A stretch of DNA of 25,346 nucleotides from Pelagophyceae sp. CCMP2097 (taxonomy: Eukaryota > Sar > Pelagophyceae), in NCBI GenBank assembly GCA_026770575.1, contig MU657165.1, forward strand, positions 792,225-817,570, in the 5' to 3' direction. Each line of letters starts with the position of its first letter. Within the stretch, counting starts at the first letter, position 1. Below, in pieces: positions 9,614-18,506 of the stretch. The notes beneath the pieces are model-generated. The model did not search any database. It saw only the letters and a list, made by a program, of their open reading frames with translations, and was not told the origin of the DNA. Both the position numbers and the translations under genes were made by a program.

Positions 9614-10907
9614 CTAGGCCGGCGGCTGGCAGGATCGCTTGTGCTGGGGCCAGGCGGCTTTGAAGCAATACGGGTCGCAGAAGAAGTGCGCCTTGCAGCG
9701 AGAGCAACACGTCATGGACGCGGCGCGCCTCGGGCAGTGCCCGCACGTCCGCGTCGCGGGGGCGTCGGGTGTTGCGCGGACGGCCGCGGCGCGGTTGACG
9801 CGGAGTTTGCGCTGGGCGACGGCGAGGAAGGACCAGCCGAACTCGTCTATAAATAAAGCGGATTTCGGCCCGTCGCCGAGGCGCAGGACGCACGCGGGCA
9901 ACGCCCGGAGAGCGTTAAAGCCCGTCGTGGATGAGGGCGCCCCGGAGTTGTCTTGGGGCGCGGCCAAGAACTGCGGCGGCATGAGGATTAAACTGCGATG
10001 ATGTTGTGAAACCCCCCATGGCGCGCTCATGTCCTGTTCGCGGCGGAAGTGCTCCGCCAGACCACCGAGGAACCCCGGCATGTCGGCGGCGCCGAAGAGG
10101 CCCGTCATCATCGCCGGCTCGATGTGTTTCTCGTAGACGATGGTCGGCGCGAACGTGTTCGCCTCGGCCTGGTTCAGGCCGGCGTATTCCTTTGGGAGTG
10201 CAACGACAAGGAAGCTCAGCGAGGCGTTTCGCCGGAGCTCGACGCCGAGCGCGTCCGCGGGCACGCCGCGAAACCGCATGTCGTCGCAGCTGAAGCAGCC
10301 GCCTTCGCCGTCGCAGGAGAGGTGCTGCGTGCCCGCGGCCATCCCAGCGACGGTGTCGTCCTCGACGTGGCCGTCGCCGAGGATGCTGAGGCTCTGCTCC
10401 ATGCCCAGCCGAACAGTCTTGGCCAACACGCCGCCGACGAAGATCTGGAGCACGTAGCGCGGCTCGGGCTCTACCTCAAAGTCGAATTCCATTTGACCCT
10501 GCTGGAACGTGGCCTTCACCTCCAGCCGGACGTGCGCCGCAGTACCGTCGGGCCTATAGGGGAGTCGCGATGACCCCGCGACTCGGCGCGTTCCGGACTC
10601 TCGCTGGCGGCCTTGCTTTGGTGAGCCCGCGGCGCGACTCTCGGCGCGTTTCCCCGGCGGCCTTGCCGGACGCTGCGAATGGCGGCCGCAGGCGCGCGAG
10701 TTCGGCGCACCACTGGAACCAGTCGACCGTCTTGACGTGCTTCGTTAACGCGTTGCGCCGCGCGAGGGCCTCCCAGACGTCCTCCGAGCCGAGAGCGTTG
10801 CACGTCCTGCTCGCGCAGCTCAGCGAACCGACCTCTTGAGCGCCGCACCAGCCGCAGAGGAGCAGGCGCAAGATCTCCACGGGCACCGACTCGAGCATCG
10901 CGACCAT
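9614..10907 (-). CDS. F-box and MYND zinc-finger protein
   Basis: Exon 1 is 10907-10711 and exon 2 is 10553-9614, with an intron of 157 bp (10710-10554, GTGCGC...CTATAG); together they give 378 residues. Residues about 3-45 resemble an F-box (Val-Pro-Val-Glu-Ile-Leu, then Cys-Ala-Ser-Arg-Thr-Cys-Asn and Asp-Val-Trp-Glu-Ala-Leu). The middle is beta-rich. The C-terminus (about 337-375) is a MYND finger: CGHC, then CCSRC, then Phe-Phe-Cys-x3-Cys and His-x3-Cys. MYND fingers bind proline-rich partners, so this is probably a substrate adaptor of an SCF-type ubiquitin ligase. The intron is longer than its neighbours and holds an imperfect duplication, so the donor could lie elsewhere; the frame stays open through Trp-Cys-Ala-Glu-Leu until the TAG at the acceptor. 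It is convergent with the Mrd1-like gene. Confidence 0.75.
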
Positions 10908-11816
10908 GATCGCCGCGATGCAGCCGACCCAGGACTACCAGAATCATGAGTCAAGGTTCGGCCGTGCGTTTTCTTTCGGCGAATTCGGAATTGTTCCGAG
11001 GAGCCGAGCTGCACCTCATTCGCACCCAGAGGACCTTGGACCAGCATAATCAATAAGATATCCATAGACCATCGACCAGCTTCGAGCGGCCTATACGGCC
11101 ATCGCTCCTGAGGAGACTTGCAAAGAACATGTTACTGGTATTGGTGGTGGTTCCAGGGACCACTTCAGCCCAACCTTGGCCACTCCGAGGAGAGCAATCT
11201 TCGCTCGAGTTGCTGCGTCGCGGTGGCTGGACGCTCTGTTGAAATCCTCGGAATCGGCGATGGTTCAGCCGGAGCGGATGGGCGCGGGTCGCGCCGAGCT
11301 CTTCGACCGCCGCGGCACGTCTTAGGTGCTCCAAAGCACACAGCGCCTGCACGCGCCGGCGCCGCTTCGTCGCGGCGCGCTCGAAGAAGCGCCACGTCGA
11401 TCCCGCGGCGCGCCGCGGCTGTTTGCATGGCACGCGTCGAGGTTGAAAAGTACACGCCGAGGTCGTAGAGTGCCGCGCAACATTGTAGAAAACCTGACGA
11501 TGCTGTAGAACATGCTGCATCGCGTCACAGCGAGCGTTACAGCACGGCTTCGTCGTGCGACTGGGCCAGTCCACGCCGATGTGATGTTGAGCTTGAGGCG
11601 GGACTGGCCCAGCCGCACGTCGATAATGCGCGGCGGTCTCGGGGTCGATCTTGTCGACAGCCCCTTGCTCGCAGTGTAGACTGAGCTGCACGCCCCTGCG
11701 CCGCAGCGAGCTCGGACAACTGGACCGCGCGTCGGACAACGGGACCGTCTCACCAACACGGTCTAAGGGATCCGCTCCGCACCTGCGCGTCGGCACCACA
11801 TGCTCCTGCACCCGGC
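10908..11816. other. 909-bp stretch with no convincing gene
   Basis: The upstream end should hold the promoter of the F-box/MYND gene. A 256-codon minus-strand frame (11820-11050, GTG-initiated) and a 145-codon frame overlapping it have no recognisable domain and odd, Arg/Cys-rich composition. They may be chance, or exons of an unrecognised gene. The base composition is more even than in the flanking exons. The clearest structure is an inverted repeat at 11554-11619, with shorter CTGTA/TACAG inversions near 11490-11545. Confidence 0.4.
11554..11619. repeat. Imperfect 19-bp inverted repeat (hairpin)
   Basis: The arms at 11554-11572 (CGTGCGACTGGGCCAGTCC) and 11601-11619 (GGACTGGCCCAGCCGCACG) pair at 18 of 19 positions around a 28-nt spacer. 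It lies in non-coding DNA 3' of the IQ-motif gene. It could be a structured RNA, a 3'-end element or a remnant of a foldback element. Confidence 0.75.
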
Positions 11817-13905
11817 TCACACACTCGACAGTTGACTGATGGCGTAGCGTGCGACGAACGTCGTGTTGCAGACACTTAAAGTGATATCCCGCGCAGCTCC
11901 TCGCGCGGCGGCCGTCCGCATCGCAGCAGCTTTTCTGGTAGCGGCACGCGCCCGCATCGCCGCCTGCAGCGTCGTCGCGCTGCGATGCCGGTGCCGCTCG
12001 TGCATGGCGAGGAAGGCGCGGCTCCGCGCCTGCGGCCGTGTCGCGGCCGCGTCGCGCGCAACGTCCGCGTTGACGCCGCGCGCGTCGCTCGAGGCCCGTG
12101 GACTGCGGCGCTGCCGCCCGCGGGCGTGGGCCTGGATCGTCGCCGCAGCGCTCGACCGGCGCGCCGGCACTCCTCGCGCCGCGCGGCCGCGCAGCCGCGC
12201 CTGCAGCGTCGTCACCGCCGGGCCCTGATCGTCGCGTAGCCGCCGCTCGCGCTCGATGGCCCGCTGCGCCGCACCGCGCCGCGCGTGCGCCTGGATGCGC
12301 GACGCCGCCGCGTCGCTGGTCCGCGCGCCGTCGGACGCTCCCGCGCCGTCTCCAACTCCCGCGCCGCCTCTGGCGACGAGCGTCCGACGACGGTATCCAA
12401 CTCCCGCGCTGCCTCCGTCGACGATTGGCCGCCCCTCTTCAGCGCCGTCCGTCCACGCGCGGTGCGCCAACCGCACGAACTGCGGCACCGTCTCGACGCG
12501 GTCACCGTCGCCGACGATTGTGAGGTGAGCGACGACGCCGTCGACGATTGTGCACGCCGCGACGCGCATCTTCCTCTCCGTGGTCGAATCACCGCGCGCG
12601 TACAGGACAAAATCGCCCGTGCACCAGGCCGCCGCCGCGGCACGCGCCGGCGCTGGCACCGCCGCGCCTGCGTCGTCGCTGCCCGCGAGGATGCGCTGCG
12701 ACGTCGAGCTTGTGAGCTGCGACGGCTGCGACTTCGATCCCGCGAGCGCCTTCTTCTTCAGCCTCTTCGGCGTCGCGGCAGTCGCCATCGCGTCGTCCTT
12801 ACCGTCCTTGCCGCGCGACGGTGACCGAGGCGGCTTCTTCTTCCGTTTCGAACGGGAAAGCTCGATGGGCGTCTTGCGAACACCGTCGTCCGCGTCGTCG
12901 GGCCAAAGCCGCGCGTCGTCGTCGACCTCTGGCTCGATGGGCAAAGCGGGCACGGTTTCTGCGGCGACCGCGGCGGGCGCCTTGCGGCCGGCCTGGACGA
13001 GGACGGGTTCCCGCAGGTGGAGGCGGACCAGGAGTTCGTCAGAGTCGCACAGCGCCTGAACAAGCGCGACGCCCTGCCGCGGCCGCTGCGCGCCGGCCGA
13101 GACCGGGCGCGCGCGCCACTTGGAGGGGTCCTTGCCGTCCCCGTAGGCCGCCGACGCCGGCCGCCGCAGAGGCTCCACGCGCCGAGCGGGTCTTAAAGAC
13201 TCCGCGCCCCACTCGGCCCGGCGCGCCGTGCCAGTGCGCTTCACGGCGCACATCTGCGCCAGCATGGCCTCTATGGTGCCGTCGGACCGGGCCGGCGACG
13301 GCGCGAGGCCGTCGTCGGTGATCCGACCGATGCCATCGTCGGTGATCACCGTGATGACGTCCGCGTCGCCGTCGAACCAGCGCGCCTGCGTTCGAGGCGT
13401 GTCCAACGACACTCGGCGCGCAGAATAACAGAACGTACGTGATTTTGCGGCGCCGGGCCTTTTGCGGCGCGCGCCGCGCGGTGCGCCGCCCCGCGCGCCA
13501 TGCCACGAGCCACGCCCTTGCGGCGGCGGCCCTCTGCTAAGGCGGGCTCCGCGGCGCCCCGCGGCTTTCCGAGCGGCGGCGGCGCGGAGAGCGCCCAGGG
13601 CTCCTTGGGGCGCGCCTTTGCCGCCTTGGTCGCGTACGGGAAGTCGTGCGTCGCCTACCCGGCGGCTCGACGGAGCCTTTGCCGGCTTCCAGGCGCACCT
13701 GCTTCCGGCGCCGCTCGGTTCGGGCGCGCCGCGCCTCGAGGAGCTGCTTCTCCATTGCGGCGTCCCATTTGGTTTTTCTCTCCGGCTTCCAACCGCCCTG
13801 GAGCCGATCGTACACCCCTTGCAAACCACCGAGGATGGCCGCCATCGCCGCCGCGCCATCCGACGGCGGCGGCGCCAAAGGGGCTTCGTCGTCGTCCCAC
13901 TCCAT
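11817..13905 (-). CDS. IQ-motif (calmodulin-binding) protein
   Basis: Three exons give 663 residues: 13905-13699 (69 codons), intron 13698-13655 (GTGCGC...GGGTAG), 13654-13439 (72 codons), intron 13438-13386 (GTACGT...ACGCAG), 13385-11817. All junctions are phase 0, and exon 2 uses a frame that is open only between the two introns. The N-terminus (MEWDDDEAPLAPPPSDG) leads into a basic helical stretch. The middle is low complexity with Lys/Arg runs. A short beta-rich domain with a Tudor-like pattern (Gly-Asp-Phe-Val-Leu-Tyr-Ala-Arg-Gly, then Val-Glu-Thr-Val-Pro-Gln) precedes the C-terminal third. That third has four or five IQ-like repeats (Arg-Ile-Gln-Ala-His-Ala-Arg-Arg-Gly, Thr-Leu-Gln-Ala-Arg-Leu-Arg-Gly, Thr-Ile-Gln-Ala-His-Ala-Arg-Gly, Thr-Leu-Gln-Ala-Ala-Met-Arg). 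IQ motifs bind calmodulin or light chains. The cell role is unknown. Confidence 0.72.
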
Positions 13906-14245
13906 CGCGGCGCGACCGCCCGGGCGCCGCCGCCCGCAAGATGCCGCGCGCCCCGCAGGCGGGCGCGCCGCGCAGGGACGCAGCGCCGCGGCCGAGCCTC
14001 TGCAGCTGCCGCCGCTCGGAACAACGTCTAACGCCTCTCGTGTGCTTCAGATAAATTAGAAAATTAAAGATTGCTAAACTTTGAACAAACGCAAATAGAA
14101 CTATGACTCTTACGGCTGAATTTTGCTCCAGAGCGATTGGCCGAAAAAGGCGACAATATGAAAATGAGGAACGTTCCTCTGTCACTCCGCAATAATTGTT
14201 CTTTATATGGGTTCCTGCGCCAGTGTCGTAGCGAGACCTGTTGCC
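13906..14245. promoter_or_regulatory. Divergent promoter between the IQ-motif gene and the 116-residue gene
   Basis: Head-to-head starts at 13905 (minus) and 14246 (plus). The centre (about 14040-14130) is strikingly AT-rich against the surrounding exons. An ATTGG (CCAAT box on the minus strand) sits at 14136-14140. A TATA-like CTTTATATGG at 14201-14210 lies about 40 bp before the plus-strand ATG, which implies a very short leader. Confidence 0.5.
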
Positions 14246-14802
14246 ATGGCGTCTATTACGTTCGGCGACACGGGAGTGCGCGCCCTTCTCCTGTGATGCA
14301 CTCTTCTGCCCTCCGTCGTCGAGCGGCGAGGCATCGTCTCACCAGTGTATATATATGTACCGCCAGCACCCGGCTCCTGGCACTGGGACCGGAATTCTCT
14401 TTTGCCCAAGGAGCCGGGTGCGGAGGTATATATACACTGGTGACTGGTGCGTCTTGCGGCGGTCGTCACGTCGCCACGTAGGTGAGCTTCGACGCCATTG
14501 CCCGTGAATGGCGCTGCAAATTCACGGGCGCGCCCGGCGAGAGCGCGTCGCTGAAGGCGCTGCAGGCGCTCATCGACGCGCACCTGGCCGAGATCAAGGC
14601 CATCGCCGGCGTTGCGTCTGTGCAGCGCGTGGTCTGCGGCGGCTGCCTTGATTTCAAAATCGTCGTCAAGGTCGGCCTCGCGACGCACGGCGACTGGGCC
14701 AACGCCGCCTTCGCGCCGGAGGCCCTCATCCTGTCGAAGATGCAGGCAATCGAGGGCGTGTCGCAAGTCGAGTCGCAGTCGTACACGTTACAGGACCTCT
14801 GA
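14246..14802 (+). CDS. Small CxxC protein of unknown function (116 residues)
   Basis: Exon 1 (14246-14275) encodes MASITFGDTG. The intron 14276-14481 (GTGCGC...ACGTAG) joins it in phase 0 to exon 2 (14482-14802), which begins Val-Ser-Phe-Asp-Ala-Ile-Ala-Arg-Glu-Trp-Arg-Cys-Lys. The short first exon is chosen because it gives the only ATG with a genome-typical donor in the right phase. The protein looks like a compact alpha/beta fold: a long helix (Ser-Leu-Lys-Ala-Leu-Gln-Ala-Leu-Ile-Asp), then a strand with Val-Val-Cys-Gly-Gly-Cys-Leu-Asp-Phe-Lys (Cys 62 and Cys 65), a second helix, and a final strand (Val-Ser-Gln-Val-Glu-Ser-Gln). The CxxC could be redox-active or bind metal. I have the impression of similar small proteins in other algae but cannot name a family. 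The intron, at 206 bp, is unusually long because it carries a foldback. Confidence 0.6.
14339..14443. repeat. Long foldback (inverted repeat) inside an intron
   Basis: The left arm 14339-14377 and right arm 14410-14443 share 17 identical outer bases (TCACCAGTGTATATATA and its complement), then CCGC and ACCCGGCTCC blocks separated by 3-4 nt differences. The spacer is 32 nt. The whole structure lies inside the intron 14276-14481 of the 116-residue gene. It looks like a MITE-like foldback element or an intron hairpin. No clear target-site duplication was found. Confidence 0.8.
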
Positions 14803-14920
14803 AGCCACCTCATCAAGATGGAGGCCCCCGGCCGTCGTCTCGGACGCACGCGCTCGCACAGACTCCGACGCACACACAACACACGTTTAAGTTTAAATCC
14901 AACGATTCCAATGTCGAGTC
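14803..14920. other. Convergent 3' intergenic space
   Basis: 118 bp between the stop codons of the 116-residue gene (plus) and the DNA ligase gene (minus). It must contain both 3' ends. The short AT-rich run around ACACGTTTAAGTTTAAATCC (14881-14900) is the best candidate for processing signals. Nothing else is seen. Confidence 0.35.
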
Positions 14921-17810
14921 TCATCGCGCCGCCCGCGCTTGTGCGACCCATTCGGCGACGGGGACGATACGGACGCCGAGGACTTGCGCCTTTTTCAGCT
15001 TGGCCGCGCTCGCGGACTCGCCGTATACGACGAGGCTCGTCTTGGACGAGATGGCCTTGGTGACTTTCCCGCCGAGGCCCTCGGCCAGCGCCTCCATTTC
15101 AACACGCGCGAGGCCCTCCGTCGAGCCCGTGAAGACGACCGTCTGCCCCGCGAACGCTGCGGCAGCGCCGCCCTCGGCGGCGGCGGCAGGGGCGTCGAGG
15201 CCGTCGACGTTGCCGTCTATGTGGATGATTTCGACCAGAGCGTCGACCGTCGCCAGGTTCGCCGGCAACGACGCCCAGCGCAGCAGCGCGTCGACGGCCG
15301 CGTCGCCGATGCCATGGATCCGCAGCAGCTCGTCGCGGTACGTCGCAAGAGGCGACGGCGACGCCTCGGGAAGAGGCGCCGTCGCCGCTTCGGCGAGGCG
15401 CGCCAGCAGGTCGGCCTTGCGGCCTGTCGAGCCGTGGCCGAGGCGGCCGAGTTCGGCCCTGAGCTCGGCGACGGAGGCCTTGGTCCAGTCCCGAGGCGCG
15501 ACGGGCGTGGCAGCCGCGGGCCGCGCGGCTTCGTCCGCGGCCGCGGCGAGGCGAGCCACGAGCTCGGCCTTGAGGCCGCGGACGCTGAGACCGCGGCGCT
15601 TGAGTTCCGCGCGGACGTCGCCGGCGGTGGCCTTGGCCCAGTCCTGCTGCGCAGGGCGCGCGGCGTCGGCCGTCGCCGCACGCGCCGCTTCCTCGGCGAC
15701 GCTGCGCCGGAGCGCGTTTGCCAGCGCGGCGCCGTCGTTGGCGTGGTGCGCGGCGAGGACTTTGGAAGTCGTCCTTCCAAATTGGTCGACGCCCAGCGCG
15801 GCGACGACGCGCCAGAGCGGCACGGGCCCGGCGCGCTTCAGTTCGATGGCGCGCACCAAAGAGCGCGAAGAGACGTCGCCCGCGCCCGGCCAGAGCGACA
15901 GCGGCAACAATGCGCGTAGCGCGGACACCTCGGCAGCGTCGGGCGAGTCCTCCTCGTCGCCGCACGCCTTGGCGGCCTGCGCGAGGACGGCGAGGCGCTT
16001 CGCGCTCGCCGCCGTCGCCGCAGCGTCGCCCTTGGCAGCCACCTCTAAAGCGCGCTCGACTTCCGGGAGGCGGAGGAGCGACTCGAGGGACGTGACGCGG
16101 CCGGCGTCGACTAAATCAGCAACGCGCGCCGGCCCGAGACCCTTGACGTCGAGGCGGTCTCGGCTCGCGAAGGAGACGACTGCGGAGACGGCTTGCTTGG
16201 CGCAGCCGCGGCCGGCGGCGCACCTCAAAATGGGGCCGTCGACGGCGCGCGCGGTTGGCCCGCCGCAGGCTGGGCACTTCAGCGGCGCCTCGATTCGCAG
16301 CGCGCGCGCCGCGGCCGGGACGACTGCTACAATTTTCGGGATGACGTCGCCAGCGCGTGCGACTAAAACGCGATCGCCGGGCCGTGCGTCGAGCGCGTCG
16401 AGCATGGCGTAGTTGTACAGCGACGCGCGCGAGATCGTGACGCCGCCGACGGAGACGGGCTCCAGGATGGCCACTGGCGTGATGGCCCCCATGCGGCCCA
16501 CGGACGTGCGCACGGCGAGCAGAGTCGTCTCGCCCGTCGCCGAGGTGAACTTGTGCGCCACCGCGCACCGCGGCGCGCGCGCCGACGCGCCTGCGGCGCG
16601 CGCAACGGCGCGGTTATCGACCTTGTACACGACGCCGTCCGTCTCGAACGGAATCGTCGACCGCTCAGCGACAACCGAGGCGTGGAACGCGACGAGGGCG
16701 TCGACGACGCCAACATCTACGCCGGCGCCCGCGGCGCTTGCATCGCCCGCGGCGGCCTCGACGAGCGCCGACGGCTCGAGGACGTCAAAGCCCCAGGCCT
16801 TGAGCGCGCTTCGGAGGCTGTGGTGCGACTGCGGCAGTCCGTCGGGGGCATCGCCACCTTCGACGGCGTCGTAGGCGACAAAGTTCAAGAGGCCGTGGAG
16901 CTCGCTATCGCTCTCCTTGCGTCGGAGCACGCCCGAGGCGGCGTTGCGCGCGTTGACGTACGGCGCGTCACCCGCCGTTCGCCGTCTCGAGTTGGCGCGA
17001 TCCAGATCCTCGGCGCTCAAGTAGACCTCGCCGCGCACCTCGAAGAGGGCCGGCGAGCCCCCGGCGGCGAGCGCGTCGGGCACGCCGTGCACGGCGCCAC
17101 CTCTGACGTTTTGCGCGACGTTTTCACCGACGCGCCCGTCTCCTCTTGTTGCCGCCGACACGAGCAAGCCACCGTCATAGCGCAGCGCCAGCGAGAGGCC
17201 GTCGACCTTTGGCTCGCAGAAGAAGCGCAGCGGCGCCGCGGCGCCCGCGTCTGCGGCGAACTTTGCCACGCGCACCACGAATCTCTCAACGTCCTCGCCA
17301 CTCGTCGCGTTGTCCAGCGACAGCATCGGCGCCAGGTGCCGCGCCGGCGCGTGCGCCCACCGCACGCCAGAAGCGCCGGCCGCTTCGTCGACAGCGGCCG
17401 GGCCGACTCGCCGCGACCGCGAGTCCGCGCGCGCGAGCGCCGGGAACCGCGCCTCGATGGCCGCCTGTTGCGAGCGGTTGACGCGACGCCAAGTTGCACC
17501 GCTGCAGGTGGACATTGCAGGGACGGACCTCGCGCGCGGCGAGCGCGTCGTACGTCGCGTCATCGACCTCGGGAGCTTCGCTCGTGTAGTAGAGCGCATC
17601 GTGCCGCCGGAGCTCTGCCGCGAGCCTTGCCAGCTCGCCCACGGCGTCGCCGGCGCCCAGCGCGTCCACGGCGCGCGCGCCGGGCGCCGGGGGCGGCTTC
17701 TTCGACGACGCAAAGGTCCTCGCTATACAAGCCACAGGACCGCATACAAAGCGCTGCTTCGCCAGCTGCAATAGCCTCGGCCCGCGGGCCATGCGCAGAC
17801 GGGCTAGCAT
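14921..17810 (-). CDS. ligA: NAD+-dependent DNA ligase (LigA type) with tandem SAP domains, probably organellar
   Basis: Exon 1 17810-17529 and exon 2 17464-14921 are separated by a 64-bp intron (GTCCGT...CAACAG, phase 0), giving 941 residues against about 670 in bacteria. It seals nicks in DNA with NAD+. Residues 1-40 look like a mitochondrial presequence (Arg-rich, then Arg-Thr-Phe-Ala-Ser-Ser). Domain Ia (HDALYYTSEAPEVDDATYDAL) binds NMN. The nucleotidyltransferase has the catalytic Lys in Glu-Pro-Lys-Val-Asp-Gly (Lys about 180) and Thr-Arg-Gly-Asp-Gly. An OB fold follows (Gly-Arg-Met-Gly-Ala-Ile-Thr-Pro-Val-Ala), then a four-Cys zinc finger (about 491, 494, 509, 515) and helix-hairpin-helix motifs. 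Two SAP domains (about 702-738 and 753-788) interrupt the HhH region before its last motif (about 809-826), and a BRCT domain ends the protein (about 863-938). LigA is the bacterial type and is uncommon in eukaryotic nuclear genomes; SAP domains add DNA binding. All key residues are present. Confidence 0.92.
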
Positions 17811-18506
17811 AGGGACCGCCGTCCGGGCGCCCCAGCTGGCAGCTGGGCTCGATCTGAAAACAAGTCGCTAAATTTTCAGCGATTCTTTAGTAAAAACCTT
17901 GCCAGTGCCGTGACGAACCGGTCGGGCTTGTGCGGAGAAACACCTCGCTGCGCAGTTGACGAGCGATGTACTCGTCGTTCCCGAGGTCGCAAGAGATGGA
18001 GCGATCGAGCCTGATCGACCTCCTCGACGTGCGTGTCTGTTGCGTTCCTTGGGAGAGCCCCCGCGTGGCCTATGGGCTCATGGGCCTGAGCCCTTAAAGT
18101 TCGATCCCATACGGGATCCCGTATGGGATCCCATATGGGCGACGGTGTTCCAGCAGGGTACGCCACCCGGGACTTGGCAGCGGGAACTCGTCGGCGGAGT
18201 CGGAAGTCGGCAGCGGCGTCGGGAGCGGCGTGACGCAGGGCGGGTCAGAAGTTGGCGGCACCCGCTGCTCACTTCCAACCCGTCTTGCACCACACCGCTC
18301 CCGACACCACGTCGCCCCGAACTCGGCTGCCCACGCCGGTCCCGACTCGCGGGAACACCTCACCCACAGCTGGGGCTGGGTCTCACGGGCTCTGATGGGC
18401 TGAGCCCATACAGTGGTCTCCCTAAGCCCAAACGGTGTCACGAGATGCTATCTGGGCGCCCATGCGGCGACTCGGTGGCCGCGCAGTTTACTCTCTCGCT
18501 GTATAG
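17811..18506. other. Intergenic region (about 0.7 kb) with palindromic repeats
   Basis: It contains the promoter side of the ligase gene and the unknown 5' end of the next plus-strand gene. Short self-complementary motifs abound: a 12-bp palindromic tandem repeat (18103-18139), GGGCTCATGGGCCTGAGCCC near 18074, and ATGGGCTGAGCCCAT near 18396. A 236-codon plus-strand frame (17956-18666) crosses it but is Pro/Arg-rich and partly made of these repeats, so it is not annotated. Confidence 0.45.
18103..18139. repeat. Tandem 12-bp palindromic repeat GATCCCRTAYGG
   Basis: Three head-to-tail copies (GATCCCATACGG, GATCCCGTATGG, GATCCCATATGG) are followed by G. Because the unit is nearly self-complementary, positions 18103-18130 form a perfect 28-bp palindrome. 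It lies in non-coding DNA. Confidence 0.85.

Noticed and set aside
11050..11820. 256-codon minus-strand frame
   Set aside because: GTG start, odd composition and no recognisable domain. It overlaps another frame of similar length and contains a hairpin repeat. It was kept only as an unexplained region.
14939..17812. Long plus-strand frames (326, 470 and 419 codons) opposite the DNA ligase gene
   Set aside because: They are antisense shadows produced by high GC codon bias. Their products are Arg/Ala/Ser-rich without domains, while the minus strand encodes a full LigA.
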